From: Lyophyllum atratum | Taxonomy: Eukaryota; Basidiomycota; Agaricomycetes; Agaricales; Lyophyllaceae | Direction: 5' to 3' | Length of the DNA: 64,000 nt | Assembly: GCA_014905825.1 (NCBI GenBank) | Contig: JACGCN010000021.1 | Location: forward strand, 434,001-498,000 | In this document: one piece after another, positions 9,401 through 22,398 of the stretch | Layout of the letters: each line of letters opens with the position of its first letter | Position numbering within the stretch: position 1 is the stretch's first letter | Made by a program: the position numbers and the translations under genes | The notes under the pieces: generated by a model | What the model was told of the DNA's origin: nothing | What the model saw: the letters and a program-made list of their open reading frames with translations, nothing else | Databases searched by the model: none

Positions 9401-12400
9401 AACCCTTCCTGGATGAGAACGATTTTGAGGTACCTTGGATCTATTGGAATCCGAATTTCATGGTTTTGATCATATTCGTCGAGATAGGAAATCAACCTCT
9501 ATGGCTCAGGTCTAGATTCTGCCACGAAGGCCGCCAAGACCATCATTCTGTTTTTAACCCAGAGGTTCGTCATCCATGATTTTACTTCTCCACATATGTG
9601 ATTGAATTGTTGTCATGCATAGATCGGGTAAAGGAAAGGCTACCAAGAACTCGAACGAGGCGGAGTACCGTACTATCTTCGACAACCTCATCTCGGACCT
9701 TCTTGCCGTTCTTTATTGGCCCGAATGGCCTGCCGCGAGTCTTCTTCTCAGCATTGCGTGTAAATTCATGGTAGCGTTTTGTTTTTCTGGCCATCCTGCA
9801 CTTTTTGATGACGGGGACATGGTCTGTAGGTCTCTTCATTGGATGATGTCAAAACAAGCCAGGCGGATAATAACGCCGCGAAAACGATTGCCCTCGATCA
9901 CCTCGGGGTGATCGCTGCGCGTATTCGATCAAGCATGCTCAAGGTCCAGAGTGATCGAGGCGAATCGGGAGCAAAGCCTAAAACCTTGAATCCATTTGAC
10001 GAGGTATTAACGCCGTCGCTCCGGGATTTAGAAATGCCCTGACCGTGTATCTGCAGATTGTGGCAACCGTCAACGTGAGGGAATTGGACAAACTTCTCGC
10101 CGCCCATAGAGACATTGCAGCTCACTTGTGTAAACGTTCCTCCGAGGATCAGGCTTGCGATGTAAGATTATTTCATGAAATCTATATGAAGAGCACCGTT
10201 AACATTTTGCTACTTGATCATCAGAGTGCTCGCGAACTTACAGCAGCTACGTTAGGCCAGGAGTTAGCTGCAGGCCTCAAGCAAGTCAATACATGGATTG
10301 CGGATCCTGATGGCGACGAGGATCTTAACCTGAAGGACCAGTCGAAGCTTGAACCCTTCGGGCAGAGAGTCAAGAATGCTTTGAGGGACGTTTGGAAGGA
10401 GCCTGCGACAGATGTTTTTGACATTGGGTACGCCAGTCACTCTCGCTTCGTTTCCTTACTGATTGGTGCTCTCAAACATACAGATCTCAAGAAGAAGTCG
10501 TTCGTATAGATCGACTCGCGGAGGAAGTGGGGACAATTCAGAGTCTGAGGAACTCATTCCAGCCCATCTTGACGATTATCCTGATGGCACTGGACGCTCC
10601 TCCAATTTTCATGCGCACCAAGGCTCTACGTGCATTAGGGCAGATTGTAACTAGTGATGCCACCATCCTATCTACGGTACGGAGAACGCATGGTGTCCAT
10701 GGTCTCGCTAAAACTAAAACCTGTCCGCAGCCTAACGTCCGCCGTTCCATCGAAAGCCATCTTCTTGACAGCTCGCCTGCCGTTCGTGATGCAGCTGTTG
10801 AGTTGATTGGTAAATACATGATAGACTCACCCGAGGTTGCAGGCGATTACTACCAGAAGATCGCAGATCGTATCGCTGTAGGTACCGTTGACTTGCATAG
10901 TATCCACATCACTCACTCTTTCATAGGATACCGGCCTCAGCGTCAGGAAACGCGTCATCAAGCTACTGAAGTCATTCTACAGCGTTACAGAGGATACCAC
11001 CCGGCGTATCGACATCGCCACACGCATTGTGCTTCGTATGCTCGATGAGGACGAAACTGTCAGGGATCTGGCGATCAAGACCATCGAGGAGCTTTGGTTT
11101 CCCGCTGCCGCTTTACCGTCGGCTATGAAGTCGAGGACGGCCGCATCAGCAAACGCGCACGATAAAGCCCCGCTACTCACCAAAGTTGCCGTTATCATGG
11201 GAACATCAGCTAACTTCAAAGATCGTCAATCGCCACTTGAGGACTTGCTGCACAAGCTCATGGTGGAGAAGAGCGGTTCCGAAGCTACAACCCTACATGC
11301 GCGTTATACCGAGATTTGCGAGACGTTGATTGATGGGTTGGTCGACGCTTCTGACTTGCCTGGCTTTGTATGTGTATATATTCTTTCTCTGTCTATCACT
11401 TACCCTTTGCATGTGTACAGACTGTTATCAATTGCGTTAGGACGATTCACTTATTCACATCAGCGTACCCAGCAATTCTGTCTGGTTCAAACGCATCCAC
11501 TCTCTTGCCGTACTTGAAGAATGCGACAACGGTATTTACCTGATACAACGTTCAAGCCCAACCTTGCTCATGATCGTTTCATTTGTAGCAAGAGGGACAA
11601 GCGACTTCTGATTACCTTCTCAAGATCTTTAGAGTGTCGATTCCTCACATGCCCAAAACGGCTGCGAAGTTTGCCCAAGAACTTCAGACGGCGCTTCAGC
11701 CGATGATCATCAAGCCTAGCGGAGGTGGTGTGCAGGTCAGCGGTGAAGGGAGACCGTTGCCGAGTTTAGCTGACTTTCTTCGCTTGTCAGGTCCTGCAAG
11801 AAACCGTTGCGTGTATGTGTATCGTGGTGCAGCACCTGACGCATGATTTTACCCGACTGGTGAATCTCCTGAAGTCGTGCAATGGTTGGCCAGATCTTAC
11901 AAGGTAGTCATATGATGCTAATGTCCATTTTAGCCCGCCTTCAAGAACACATGAAACGTTCGCTTTCGAACGAGATGTCCGCTGGCGAAATTCGAGCGTT
12001 GTCTATCCTCATATTCATTGTAGCATTGCTAGGTGAACATTGCAACTTCGACAACGTTCGGAGAGATCATCCTGGTACGCCTTTTGGAACTTGGTCATGC
12101 CTCGCTTCTGACTTCTTTCGCAGAACTCGAGGCCGACATCAACAGAATTTCTCAGGTAACTCAGCCTCGATTGAGCAAGGGCTCATAACAACTGACTGAC
12201 TTTGTTCAGGGCTCAATCGTGGAGCATATATACGATAGCCTTTTACAGCTTTATGAGAAATACGACATTGCATCACTTCGAGGGCGGATTCTCCAATGTC
12301 TTGGTGAGCTATATCATACTATGAACAATTCCATGCACGAGATTGACACCACGATTTCTCAGGTTTCCTGTTCCGTGCTCAACCAACGTTGATGACCAAG

Positions 12401-14102
12401 GAGCGCTCCTCAACGATCATGGATGTTATATTCGCCTCTCCAGAAGAAGAAGGCCGCGGTCGTTTGCTGAAAATCATGCAAGACTTCCTCGTATCTGAAG
12501 CAGCAAAGCATTCTGCGAAAGAGAAGGGTGAGTGAGCTGCCTTTGCCCCGTCACGCATACTCACTTTCGTACAGAAGTGGTAAAGGCGAAAGGCAAACCT
12601 ACTGACGTCAATATGGATGAGTTGGTCGGCAACACCGACGGATTTGCGGATTCCGGGTATGCTCCCTCATAGTTCACTGGTCGACGTGAGATTCACCACT
12701 TTCAACAGCGTCAGTTCTGCCATCGTACAGCGTTATCTCGGACCTATTTTAGAGGCTGCGCTTTCCCAAAACTCCCAGATCCAAGCGACTGCGATCGATG
12801 TCCTAAGCTTCACCATCAAGCAAGGCTTGGCTCACCCTTTACAAGTCTGTACACTTCGCGACTTCGCGACATTTTCTGCGTCCATTAGCTGACCTTCGAC
12901 ACAGTCCTTCCCCGTCATTGTAGCTTTAGAAACCAGCCCCATTCCCAACCTGTACAACCGAGCAAGCGCTCTCCACGCGGTGCTGCACGGGAAGCATTCA
13001 TCGCTGCTCAACACACGATACAACATCAGTGCCCGGGCGTCTTTTGACTATCAGAGGAGAATCACGTCTGGCCCTGTTCGAGGTAAGAACTTGTCTCTTC
13101 ACAGGTTTTATTTCCCGTTCAGCTTCTTTGTAAAGGTTTCCGTATGCAACCAACTCCAACTGCACTTTTGCAACGTTGGTATTCTCTTGTGCGAGAAAAG
13201 CGACCCTCTCGACAGGACTTCCTCAAGGCCTTAGTAAAGGGTTTCGAAGAGAATAAGACCCATGTCACTCAGGTTGCTATCATCCTCTCTCTGGTTTCTT
13301 GTGTTACTGACGATGCGACAGGATGATGTGGACTTAACGCGATACATGGCTGAGAACTTTTCAGCCTTTGATTATAAGACTCAAGAAGAAGTCTTCACTG
13401 TAATCAAGCATCTTACGTCGGTGCTTTCTACCACTGGAATGCAGCTACTCGAGATGATCTCTCCTTCGCACCTTTTAACACATCTTCATGCCACATCGCA
13501 ACAAGCATTAGCGCCTGTGCCCGAATCAACTGTAAGTTTCAACTTCGAACTATGGGAATTACAGCTTACATGTCATATAGGATGCAATGGATGGTGTTAT
13601 TGAAACAAATCGTGAGCCGTGTTCGGTCCTTTAATACTCGTCTCTGATCATTTGTCCAGCTATCCCTCCTCCTGCTTCTGACCTCCAGGAAAAGATCTCC
13701 CTCATGAGGAGCTCAATCATTATCGCGATGGTTATGCTTCTCAAGGCTCATCTCAAGACGCTATATTCCTTATCAGAAGAGTACGTTTCTTCTATGTTCT
13801 ACTTAACAGGGATTGACCACCTTTGCTCCCTCCAGAAAATGTAGCAAATTCCTTCTGGGAAAGAAGAGTGCTATTGGCGACAAACCTGCACTGAAACGAC
13901 ACGAAAAGCCAATCTCCTGGGATCGCCTACCGTTTGTCACGGCTCCTATCATGACTACAGAAGATGTGGAAGCCCAAAAAGCTCGGGTATGTGGATGTCT
14001 TGCCCCTCATGTACATGGCGCCTGATGTTTTCTCCAACCCAGTTCCTTGACATATGGAATGAAGATGGGCTGACTGCAGAGCCCGAAGATGAATTCCTTT
14101 GA
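6438..14102 (+). CDS. SCC2: Cohesin loader subunit SCC2/NIPBL (Mis4)
   Basis: This large HEAT-repeat protein (roughly 1,900-2,100 residues, more than 20 short introns) loads cohesin onto chromatin together with Scc4. The N-terminus ([13 protein letters not shown]...) is disordered and rich in Pro, Ser and Gln. A lysine-rich linker near 8160-8250 precedes the first helical repeats. Family landmarks are the LYSEELI segment after the intron ending at 8497, [19 protein letters not shown] (about 8930-9085), the IIEEILSSL...QFRLRDGR block and the DFLKAL...HVTQ helices. The conserved C-terminal tail [37 protein letters not shown] ends at the stop at 14100-14102. Clear junctions include introns 6667-6719, 6952-7001, 7766-7817, 8438-8497, 8969-9063 and 9165-9224. 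The start is the first ATG giving a frame open to the first donor; an upstream non-ATG extension is not needed. The product is nuclear. SMC3, its substrate's core subunit, lies 10.3 kb downstream. Confidence 0.93.
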
Positions 14103-14404
14103 CCTTTTCACTTTCTTGACACCTTGATCTTGCGCTCTGATTCACGTATTACATTGCTCCCGTTATGGCGTCCCACTGTTGCTCACATCATCCTTGAACT
14201 TTCTATTATTATTGGCAATTTTTTCTTACTTGTTGTCTTCATAGCGGTGCGATGGCATTAGATTACCCCAAGTCCTAGTTGTCTGTACTATACTCTACCT
14301 ATAATTCGTCAATCCAGCATGTTATCTACAAAGAGCCTTTACGAGAGTCTTCTACTGGAAGGCCAAGGCTATCTATACTTCCTAATGCAATAGAGAAGAG
14401 AGGA
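14103..14404. other. Convergent 3' intergenic region
   Basis: About 300 bp lie between the SCC2 stop and the stop of the Sec14-like gene on the other strand. It is AT-rich near 14200-14350 and no gene is seen. It should contain both polyadenylation regions. Confidence 0.5.
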
Positions 14405-15600
14405 CTACGTAGGCTTCGATACCTTCCCGTTGACGAATATCGATGGCCCTTCGGGCATCTCGTTGAGGACAGCTTTCGCGTCGTCGTCTAGGCTCGGCTC
14501 ATCGTCAAATTTCCATTCCATGTCGCCTCCATACTGCTTAGGAAGATTAAAAGCATCTACGAGGTCACGCAGCTTGGGTCCTGGATCCTTCCCGAGAACG
14601 TGGATCTTGTGTCGCGTGCCTTCGTCGAACCAGCCCTAAGGAGATGACCAGAGGGTATAGGTCAGATCAGCAAAGGAGGAGGAAGCGCCAGAGAGATAGA
14701 TGATGCTCCTTACCTTTATCCATCCCCATATCGTTGGGAAGAAGGACGGAGAGTTGACGATGGCGATGGTGCTGAGTGTTTCGGGGTAATTCGCTGTGGC
14801 TAGCCGGGACGCCTCCTGGAGGTGGTTCCGGAGGTGCCACATTGAGCTGATGGAGACGCCTTCGAGGTCGATGATGGTGGACGTGGAGGAGATGGGGGTC
14901 GATTGGCTTGGGTGGGGGAGGTGGGAGCAGAGGGGGAAGGCGAAGCGGACCATGGTCTCGTAGAGGGCGACTCTGCCAGGATGAGCTAGATGTAGGCTGT
15001 CGGTTGATGTCGAGAGATGATACTCACATGCGCTGGTATCGTCGCTCCAGGGGTACTGCATCCAATTCCTTCTGTAGGGGAGCCAGAGATGCTAGGCGAT
15101 ATACGTAGAGCGGAAGACCGTTCTGATTATTCCGTCGAAGTGCGGTGTTAGTTCAACCGCCGGCAGAGGCCCAAACCAGCACACCAACGCGCCTTATCTC
15201 TCCTGCCAGTCCATCGCGGATAGAAGCGCTTGGCGCTATGAAATTCGAGGGGATCGAAGGTGTTGTATAGGTTATCGACGTCGTGTTCTTTGCGCCATTT
15301 CTCGGTGTCCGAGAATTGTTTCTCTGCAGCTCCAGGGACGAATCCTCTAGCTCTTAAGAATCGCCTGGTCGAGGAATCAAGCATTAGGAGGTGAGATATA
15401 TGTGCGATCAAGAGTAATGCTCACAGGAGAGTAGGCTCATCATGTGAAGCGTTGGAGAGGTGGGTTGGAGGCGTGTAGAGCTTGGCTTTGGCGAGATTTG
15501 TCTTGAAAGTCTCGAGAGCTTCTTGCTGCGCCGCTGAAAGGTGACCAAAGTGGCCCGAAAAGAAGTCATATTGACCAGCAGTGGGAGTTGCAGTGGCCAT
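14405..15600 (-). CDS. Sec14-like CRAL-TRIO phospholipid transfer protein
   Basis: The protein begins MATATPTAGQYDFFSGHFG. It has an N-terminal CRAL-TRIO helical region (TLLRFLRARGFVPGAAEKQF) and the lipid-binding CRAL-TRIO core (ISSTSTIIDLEGVSISSMW, ANYPETLSTIAIVNSP, WFDEGTRHKIHVLG). It ends LVDAFNLPKQYGGDMEW and NEMPEGPSIFVNGKVSKPT. These are the hallmarks of Sec14 proteins, which exchange phosphatidylinositol and phosphatidylcholine between membranes and feed phosphoinositide synthesis. The length (about 310-330 residues) fits the family. Visible introns include 14638-14713 (WGWIK|GWFDEG), one after RYQR near 15027 and one after PTLL near 15420. The start at 15600 is the only ATG ahead of the first conserved block. 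The lipid bound is not predictable from sequence. Confidence 0.92.
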
Positions 15601-16159
15601 CCTCGGTGGGTTGCAGCAGACTGAGCCGATCCGGTGTCCGCGGCACGATCATGTATGTCGGTCAGTCCTTTTCCCCATCAACCACCATCATCGACGCACC
15701 GCCGCATCGAGGAGCACCTGATAGTAGAAATGGGGAAAGCAAGCGCATGGCCAAGCAAAAACATGCCAGCCAGCTTTTTTCCGGAGCTGAGGGGACAGGA
15801 GAGATCAACCTTGAACTCCTCTACGTAAATATCCCCTTCGAGGCTCGATATAGAGAAAGATAAGATCTGAAGAACATGCTTCATTCCAAGCCAAACCAGT
15901 TTGCTGCACCTGCTATGGTGCATTATCCTCTTATAATGAAATCAGAGACCGTATTGTGCTGGTCAGTAGGGTACAGTAACGTCATTATATACAGCAGACC
16001 TATTACATTACATATCAGATCTGCCTCAAGGCAGTGGAGTACATACGGGTCATGAAAGCATCTATAGTACCGTGGACACCACGGATTATTATGGGAAACC
16101 TCAGTGCTACCGTCGACTCGGATCGCATAGTCTAAGTAAGTCTAAAAGAACCAAAAGTG
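15601..16159. other. Intergenic, promoter side of the Sec14-like gene
   Basis: About 560 bp hold no supported gene. Short plus-strand frames here lack conservation, and the stretch overlaps the expected 5' region of the Sec14-like gene and the 3' end of the transporter gene. Confidence 0.45.
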
Positions 16160-18482
16160 TCAATATTTGCCGGCGTTGAATGCTTCTCGCTGCTCGGCCT
16201 TTCTACGCCAATTCTGTCCACGCCACGAGACGAGAAGGATCAGGACCCCGCTGGTCAGCATGAGTCCAGCCCAAATGGTATATGTCCAGCCTGTATCACG
16301 ACAGTAAGTCAGAACCAATAGCTGGAGAAATCAGGAGAGTATAGTTACCATCCCCCAGGCCGTCCTAACGTAATCAAGGACAACATCGAATGCGTTAAGA
16401 CTTGCTATGGCGGTAGCCTTCAGCACTCACCTGAAGTGGAACAGCGACTTCTGTCGCCACGAAAGCCGAGATGCCGCGGAACGCGCTGTTAGTCGCGACC
16501 GCGGAAGAGGAGCGACCAGTGTTCGCGTCTACGATATATGCCAGGGTACTGGAATACGTCCATCTGAATTATACCTATGAGATGCCCTTAAACATAGTTC
16601 AATAAGGCGGCGGACGCACATCGAGAAGAAACCACAGCAGAACAGCATGATGCAGATTGCTGAAACGTGTACTCGTTCTTCGCAGATCCATCCAAATGCT
16701 AGCACGCATGGAGGGAGCAAGAAGATACTATATATTGCGCTCTTAAGACGCATCTGTGTACCGCATGTTAGAACACATATTGCAATTGAGAGAAGAGATC
16801 GAGGCTTGAAGTTAGACTTACCTCCGGGTAGCTGACATTGCCGTTTGCTGCTTTCAGCCGAGCAAGTTCATGATCAGACCAGCGGCCCCCGAGGATACTG
16901 CCAGCGACCGAGCCTAGAATACCCGTCAGAGGCGCCAGGGATATGGCAACAAAGAGGCACTCACCAAGCCCATATGCCACTAACACGAGCCCAATAGTAA
17001 GCGCGTTGTAATTATATTTGCTGCTAAGAGTCCTAGCAGAAGTGTAGGCGATAAGGAAGCCGAAAGCAAAGAGAAGGCCTAGAGAGACGTTGAGCAGACC
17101 GACACTGCAATCATCAGCTGCACCTACCGGAGGCAAATAAAATGGTAACATTGTTCCATCGACGTAAGACCAGAACGAGCGGCTTTAACGGATTAATGTC
17201 TCTAAGAGAAAGAGTCATTCTAATCGCCGTACCCGCCGGTGTCACATTTTTTTCCGGGTCGATGTTTTCTGCCGTCTTCTCAGGGCTGCCTTTGACATCG
17301 CTGTCGGCAACTGCGGCATGTGCTCCAGCATCCCGAAGCCTCTGTTTAATGACGTTCTGATATGTCAGACTGCGCTCTTGCCGGAAGGTATCATTGAAGA
17401 ACAGGATGAAGGATAAGCAGATTATGCCCGCGACTATCGCGAGGAACCAGAAAATTGCGCGCCAGCGTAGGCCTGTGGTGAGTAAACCACCCAATATGGG
17501 CCCTACTGACTGGGAGATGATGAGCATGGAGGCTAGGCGCGTGCGTGATTGAATTGCTCACTGGCCCTAGCAAAGGTGCGATGTAATAAATGCCCATCTA
17601 GAAGAGTTAAGCTTGTAACAGATAGAACAAAGAATATCGGGTTCTCCCTGCAGTTACCTTTGTGCCTCGCTCCGCAGGCTCAAAAATATCAGCAAGCGTA
17701 GCAGCACCGATTGTGATGACGGCGCTTGATCTGATAAAGGGAGATAAGCCCGCGTCGTTTCCATTGCGTTGGTCACGTACCCTGCGGCTTGAAGAGCGCG
17801 AAAACCGATTACCCTAGTACGAAGTTCATGTCAATATCTAAGGGGTAGGATTAAGTACTCACAGTTCTATATTTCTACTGAGAGCGACCACGATGGACCC
17901 AACGGTAAATAGGGCAAGCGACACAAGGTAGACGAGCTATCCATGTATCATGAAACTGGGTACACGGTGGTACCGGATAGAAGGCACACCTTGCGACCTT
18001 TGACTTCACTAATCGCGCTCCACACCAGGGGCATCAAGCCCTGGACGAGAATGAAGATAGATATGCTCAAACTAAATTGAGAGCTTGTGGCAGGCAGGTC
18101 AATCTCCATCTGTTCCACAGCCGCTATACACAAGACAGCCGCAATCAATTCACGATGAACGTTTCAGGCAATATTCTACTCACGGTTCTGAATACTCCCG
18201 GCAAGCCCAGCAATCATGGACGCTGATGATATCAAGGCTAGACTGACGTTCTAACGAGAAATATGTCTATCATGAGGCTACCGCGAAAGAAGGTGGAAGA
18301 AAGGCGGGAACCTTTCGCACGGAGGACCATGCTCTGGGGTCGTTATTGACAGGCATATGCTCAATATCAAGGGGGACGACCTGGGAAACAGGAGCCATAG
18401 TAGAATCTGCCGGTAACGCCGATGCAGTCGCGTGCACCGTCGCGTGGTCTAGAGAGGAGGAAGACCGCGATGAATGAGACAT
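16160..18482 (-). CDS. MFS transporter, DHA1 drug:H+ antiporter type (QDR/AQR1-like)
   Basis: This multi-exon plasma-membrane transporter has a Ser/Thr-rich cytoplasmic N-terminus (MSHSSRSSSSLDHATVH). Transmembrane segments follow, with SLSISIFILVQGLMPLVWS then SEVKGRK, the MFS motif A-like loop after TM2. The DHA1 antiporter signature reads IYYIAPLLGPSVGPILGG. A charged central loop (GSPEKTAENIDPEKNVTP) divides two six-helix halves. The C-terminal half contains AYIVDANTGRSSSAVATNS, characteristic of the fungal QDR/AQR1/DTR1 group, and the protein ends REAFNAGKY. About ten short introns interrupt it. Members export organic acids, amino acids or drugs using the proton gradient. The exact substrate is unknown and no biosynthetic genes adjoin it. 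Confidence 0.91.
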
Positions 18483-18863
18483 GGAGAGGTTTTGAAATAT
18501 ACCGGGGCCACGGTGCAGCTATTATAATACATGCTCAACGAAGATGTGGACTTTTATAGGGCTGAAATAGATCGCAGCGTGCGCGCATGGACGAAGATGA
18601 AAAGAAAGATTCAGATTCCGAAGTTCCGAAATGACCATCTCTGCCTTCCTGTTGGTTCATCACATGCACACGACACGGCAAGGTTACCGGCGGCCCGAAT
18701 GAAACTGATGGTACCCTCCATGAATATAGCGTCATATCGTCCTCGTTTGTTGATAATGTACCCCGTTTCCACAAGCAAGGTAATCTCGTCCGGACAGCGG
18801 AACAAGGAACAACCGAGGCAAAAGAGACTAGAATCACCAGACCCAGTCTTGCTTCGTAGTTTA
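18483..18863. other. Intergenic, promoter of the MFS gene
   Basis: About 380 bp lie between the RRP6 stop and the transporter start, both on the minus strand. No gene is seen. A short pyrimidine/TATA-like stretch (attataatac near 18521-18530) lies about 40 bp upstream of the transporter ATG. Confidence 0.4.
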
Positions 18864-21800
18864 CTACTTGAAAGTGTGGGATTGGTTGCCGCGTTTGAGC
18901 TCACTATGGGCCTTGGGCGGGGCAGGGAAATCGCCATAGTATGTACCACCTAGAAAAACAAGGAAGAACATAAGCTCGAGGTAAGCGAGAACATGAGGCG
19001 ATCTGAAATCTGTACCGCTCTTTTGCTTCCTCTGTCTCTTTCTCTTGGTGTCTTCGGCGTTCGGATTATCGTCCAAAATGTTCGGGACAGCCGAAAAGTC
19101 GAAGGGCTCGTGGTCTTCAGGCTCGTCGTAAGATCCGACACGCTCTTTCTGGGGTCTGTTTTTCGGACTGGAGCCCTCGGCCGATGCCCCGCCATCAGGC
19201 GCGGATTTCGTCCGTTTACGTTTCTTTTGCCTGGCTTGGCCGACGATAACAATCGAGTCCTCGGCGGTCTGTGCGATCTTGCGCTGGGCTGCTGGCACGA
19301 AAGGAATTTCCGCTTGCACCCCTGACACCCCTGACATTGTTATGTCTTCTTCAGGAACGGGGTCGTTTTCTTGTTCCAGGATCTTCGAACAGATGAGTTG
19401 TGGAATAGAAGGGTCTGAGAAAGCGGTATTACCTTTGGTATTGAAGGTGCGATCACTAACGTGCTGTTAATACGAGCCACTACTTCTTGGAAATGCGGAC
19501 TATCGTGAGGACGTTCATTTGATGACTGACAAATCTGGTATGTTAGTTTTCCTTGTCTTGCGCTAGAGGCACAGCAAGCGGAACATGGAAAGAAATCGAG
19601 CATGGTGGACGCACGAGTTTGGAGGGAAATACGCCAGAGGGACCGTTCCCAAACAGCGAGCTTTTTGACGCTGTGAAGGACGCCGTGGTTTGAGACGTCT
19701 TGTGGATTGCAGAAAGCGTGGAGCCAAATAGTAGCGATGACGATGAGGCCATCGCGCTTTTCGATGCTGGTGCTGAAAGGACACACAAAACATGAGGAGT
19801 TTCAGATTTATTTTTGGGTGACGAGAAGAAGCACCTACTGCGGTTCCACAAAGTTGACGCGGAAGCCTCGCTTGGGATCGCTTGTGCGACGGGGGGTTCG
19901 ATTGAGGCCTGAGGCGTCGAGGCTTGGGGTGTGGCAGCAGGGACCGAGGGAGTGGTACTACTCGACAAATGCTGCTTCACGGATTCTCTGATGACCTCTA
20001 AAAGCTCCTTGGCGCGCTTGCGTATGACAGGAGGAACTGAGTGAAATACACCAAGCAACGCGGCCATATCTGACGGTGGTTGTTCTGCCAGTTGGAATAG
20101 GAAATGGTTAGGGAGCACATATCTTTCAAAGCGAAGGATACATTAACATTCGAAATCGAAGTGCTGGCGTTTCAAAACATACCTTGCACTCTCATCGTCC
20201 TCCCGTGCGACCATCTCTCTCCATTTGTGTACAGCGCGGTACACTGCACGTTGGAGAGCATCCACGCCCACACCAGGTCCTCCAGCAAGCAGAGCACCCT
20301 TGTTCCATTTACGCGCCAGGGTATCCCAGCCGTTCCCTCCAGAGCCACTATCCGCGTCGTATGTCTCCTTCTCGTACGTACGCAAGGACGTCTCCACTGA
20401 TCGAGCGAGAACCTGTTTGATTAAAGCACGCGCAGGATCGCCAGTCGCTGAGGTATGTGGCGGCGATCCAGGAGGTGAAAGGGATAGCGCACGGGACTGG
20501 GCTCGTGATTGAGCGCGATCAAGGAGCGCGTTCCGGAGGTTATCGTAGATATACAGCAGGAAGTGCGTGTCGGAGCGGGCATAATCTAACATCTCCTTAG
20601 GAAGAGGGCTGTTCAAAATATGATCAATTAAGCCAGTGATACATAGTAAAAATGATACGGACCGTATACGCCAGTCGGCTAGTTGGTAGCGTTTATCGGG
20701 TGTGAAGTCGCAATACATTTCGAGGAGGTTGGCGAGGCCATGCCGAGGAAATTCTAGACACCGTAGTGAGTTCATGCGATCCGTGGAAGTGACAAAATAG
20801 TCACCTAGTGCTTTGGACGCGTGGAATGTGTCGAACAGATTGACGACATATATGTTGAAGTCCTGCTGCAGCCACACAATGTCACTCTCCGCGCCGTGGA
20901 AGACCTTGACAATTTTAGGGTCTGTGAAGACCTCATTCAAGTCAACGAGCTCTTCTCTCAGTGCTAGTGTGTCCACCACCCAGTCCTCCTCGCGCGTGCT
21001 TATCTGCATTAAGCAGAGAAAACCTGCGTATGATCTATAGCTATGGTGTTCGAGGTCCACGGCAACTTCTGAAGCTTGCCGGAGCTTAGCCAACATCGAT
21101 TGAAGACCTTCCACGGTCGATACCCAGGTGAAAGGAGTATCCGTAAAGTCTTTCGGCGGCGAAGGTACTATGTTTTGGAACATTCGGTCCGGATAGGAAA
21201 TGTGGGTAATCTCGTAGCGGTATGGGTGTGTCGAACTGGAAGAGGTGTCAATAGCAAGTTACAGAAGATGAATGATGCTTACATTAGGTTGGGAGAATTG
21301 GGATCCGCATCGACGTCGTGATATTCGTGGCCTAGAGGCACTTGTGCATTATATTTGTGCGACAGTGAAGGATACCATGGCGCGTCGTTATTCTCGATCT
21401 TTCGTGTAAACGATAGTTGAGGCTTGGGAATATGGGACGCGTGTTGAATGACGGGGTCTATGTGGCCACGGGGTAGCACCTACCAATAATAAGAACAAGC
21501 GGCGGTTCGAGGTTGTAAACTCCGTACCTTCTTCGTGGGCTGCGCTACAGGATTAATGGCGATGGCGGGTGCCTTCGTGCGACCTAGAAATTCGTCCAGG
21601 CAGATATCCTAAACTGATATGGGTAAGTCAAACCAAAAAAAGGACGGAGCACTCACTGTTTTCTCCAACAGCTGGTCCATGGAATCAACCACGATGGAAT
21701 GAAAGTTGTCAACGACATCATCCTGGCTCGCTAACTTCCCCTTCCCTTTTGATCTCGACGAGGTAGCATCCGCAGTAGAAACCAGCGCGAGAACCTTGTT

Positions 21801-22010
21801 CGTCAGAGAGAGTATTCTCGAAGAGAAACTGTCAAGATCTCTCGCGAATGTTGGGTCCATAGATCGGTGAAAAGCGATATCGCTTGGTAGTGCGAGGGCA
21901 TTCCTCGTCGTCTTCAGCGCATTGCTCTGGAGCTGTGAGTTGAATTCATCGTAGTTCGCAGAGGTGAGCGTACTGCTCGATGCCTCACTTGCCATCGTCC
22001 TGGACATCAT
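18864..22010 (-). CDS. RRP6: Nuclear exosome 3'-5' exoribonuclease RRP6 (PM/Scl-100)
   Basis: The protein (about 850-900 residues) has three parts in order. First is an N-terminal PMC2NT helical region (residues about 15-110, FARDLDSFSSRILSLTNKVL) that binds Rrp47. Second is the DEDD-Y exonuclease, with Exo I VAVDLEHHSYRSYAG, Exo II VFHGAESDIVWLQQDF and Exo III LDYARSDTHFLLYIYDNL. Third is an HRDC domain (LPNHFLFQLAEQPPSDMAAL). A basic, low-complexity tail carries KRKRQRKQK and ends YGDFPAPPKAHSELKRGN, typical of the family. All catalytic acidic residues and the Tyr are present. RRP6 trims rRNA, snRNA and snoRNA precursors and degrades aberrant nuclear RNA. The first in-frame ATG is at 22010, with another at 21995. 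The last intron (18950-19015, 66 nt) keeps the frame if retained. The gene diverges from the pseudokinase gene over about 390 bp. Confidence 0.95.
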
Positions 22011-22398
22011 CCACAGTGAGCAGGCTTGTCCCTGGCCCAAAAAATAAAATACAGGTCACGTGTTGGGCCTACAAAAGGAAATATTCAAATTACGTAACGT
22101 GCCGAGTGTGCCGAGCCAAATCTCAGGTGCATGGCGACCAGTGCTGAGATATGTGGAGGACTCAGGACGATGATCTACTCTTGGGTTATGCATACGCTTT
22201 GCAGGTATATCTAAAGATTCAGCGATTGAAGTGGTACGTTTGAATGACCTCCGCCGAACAAACCCTCGATCGCCTAACTCTGCATTGCAGACCTTAAACT
22301 GGGGCCCGAACTTTGTCTTGTCACCGCAAATGGCCCCTATTCTATTTTCCCGGACGTGAACTCCTCACTCCCAACCCCATACTAACTCGCCTCAAGTT
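22011..22398. other. Divergent promoter region, RRP6 and pseudokinase
   Basis: About 390 bp lie between two divergent start codons. No coding sequence is seen and no strong TATA box is evident. Both promoters must lie here. Confidence 0.5.
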
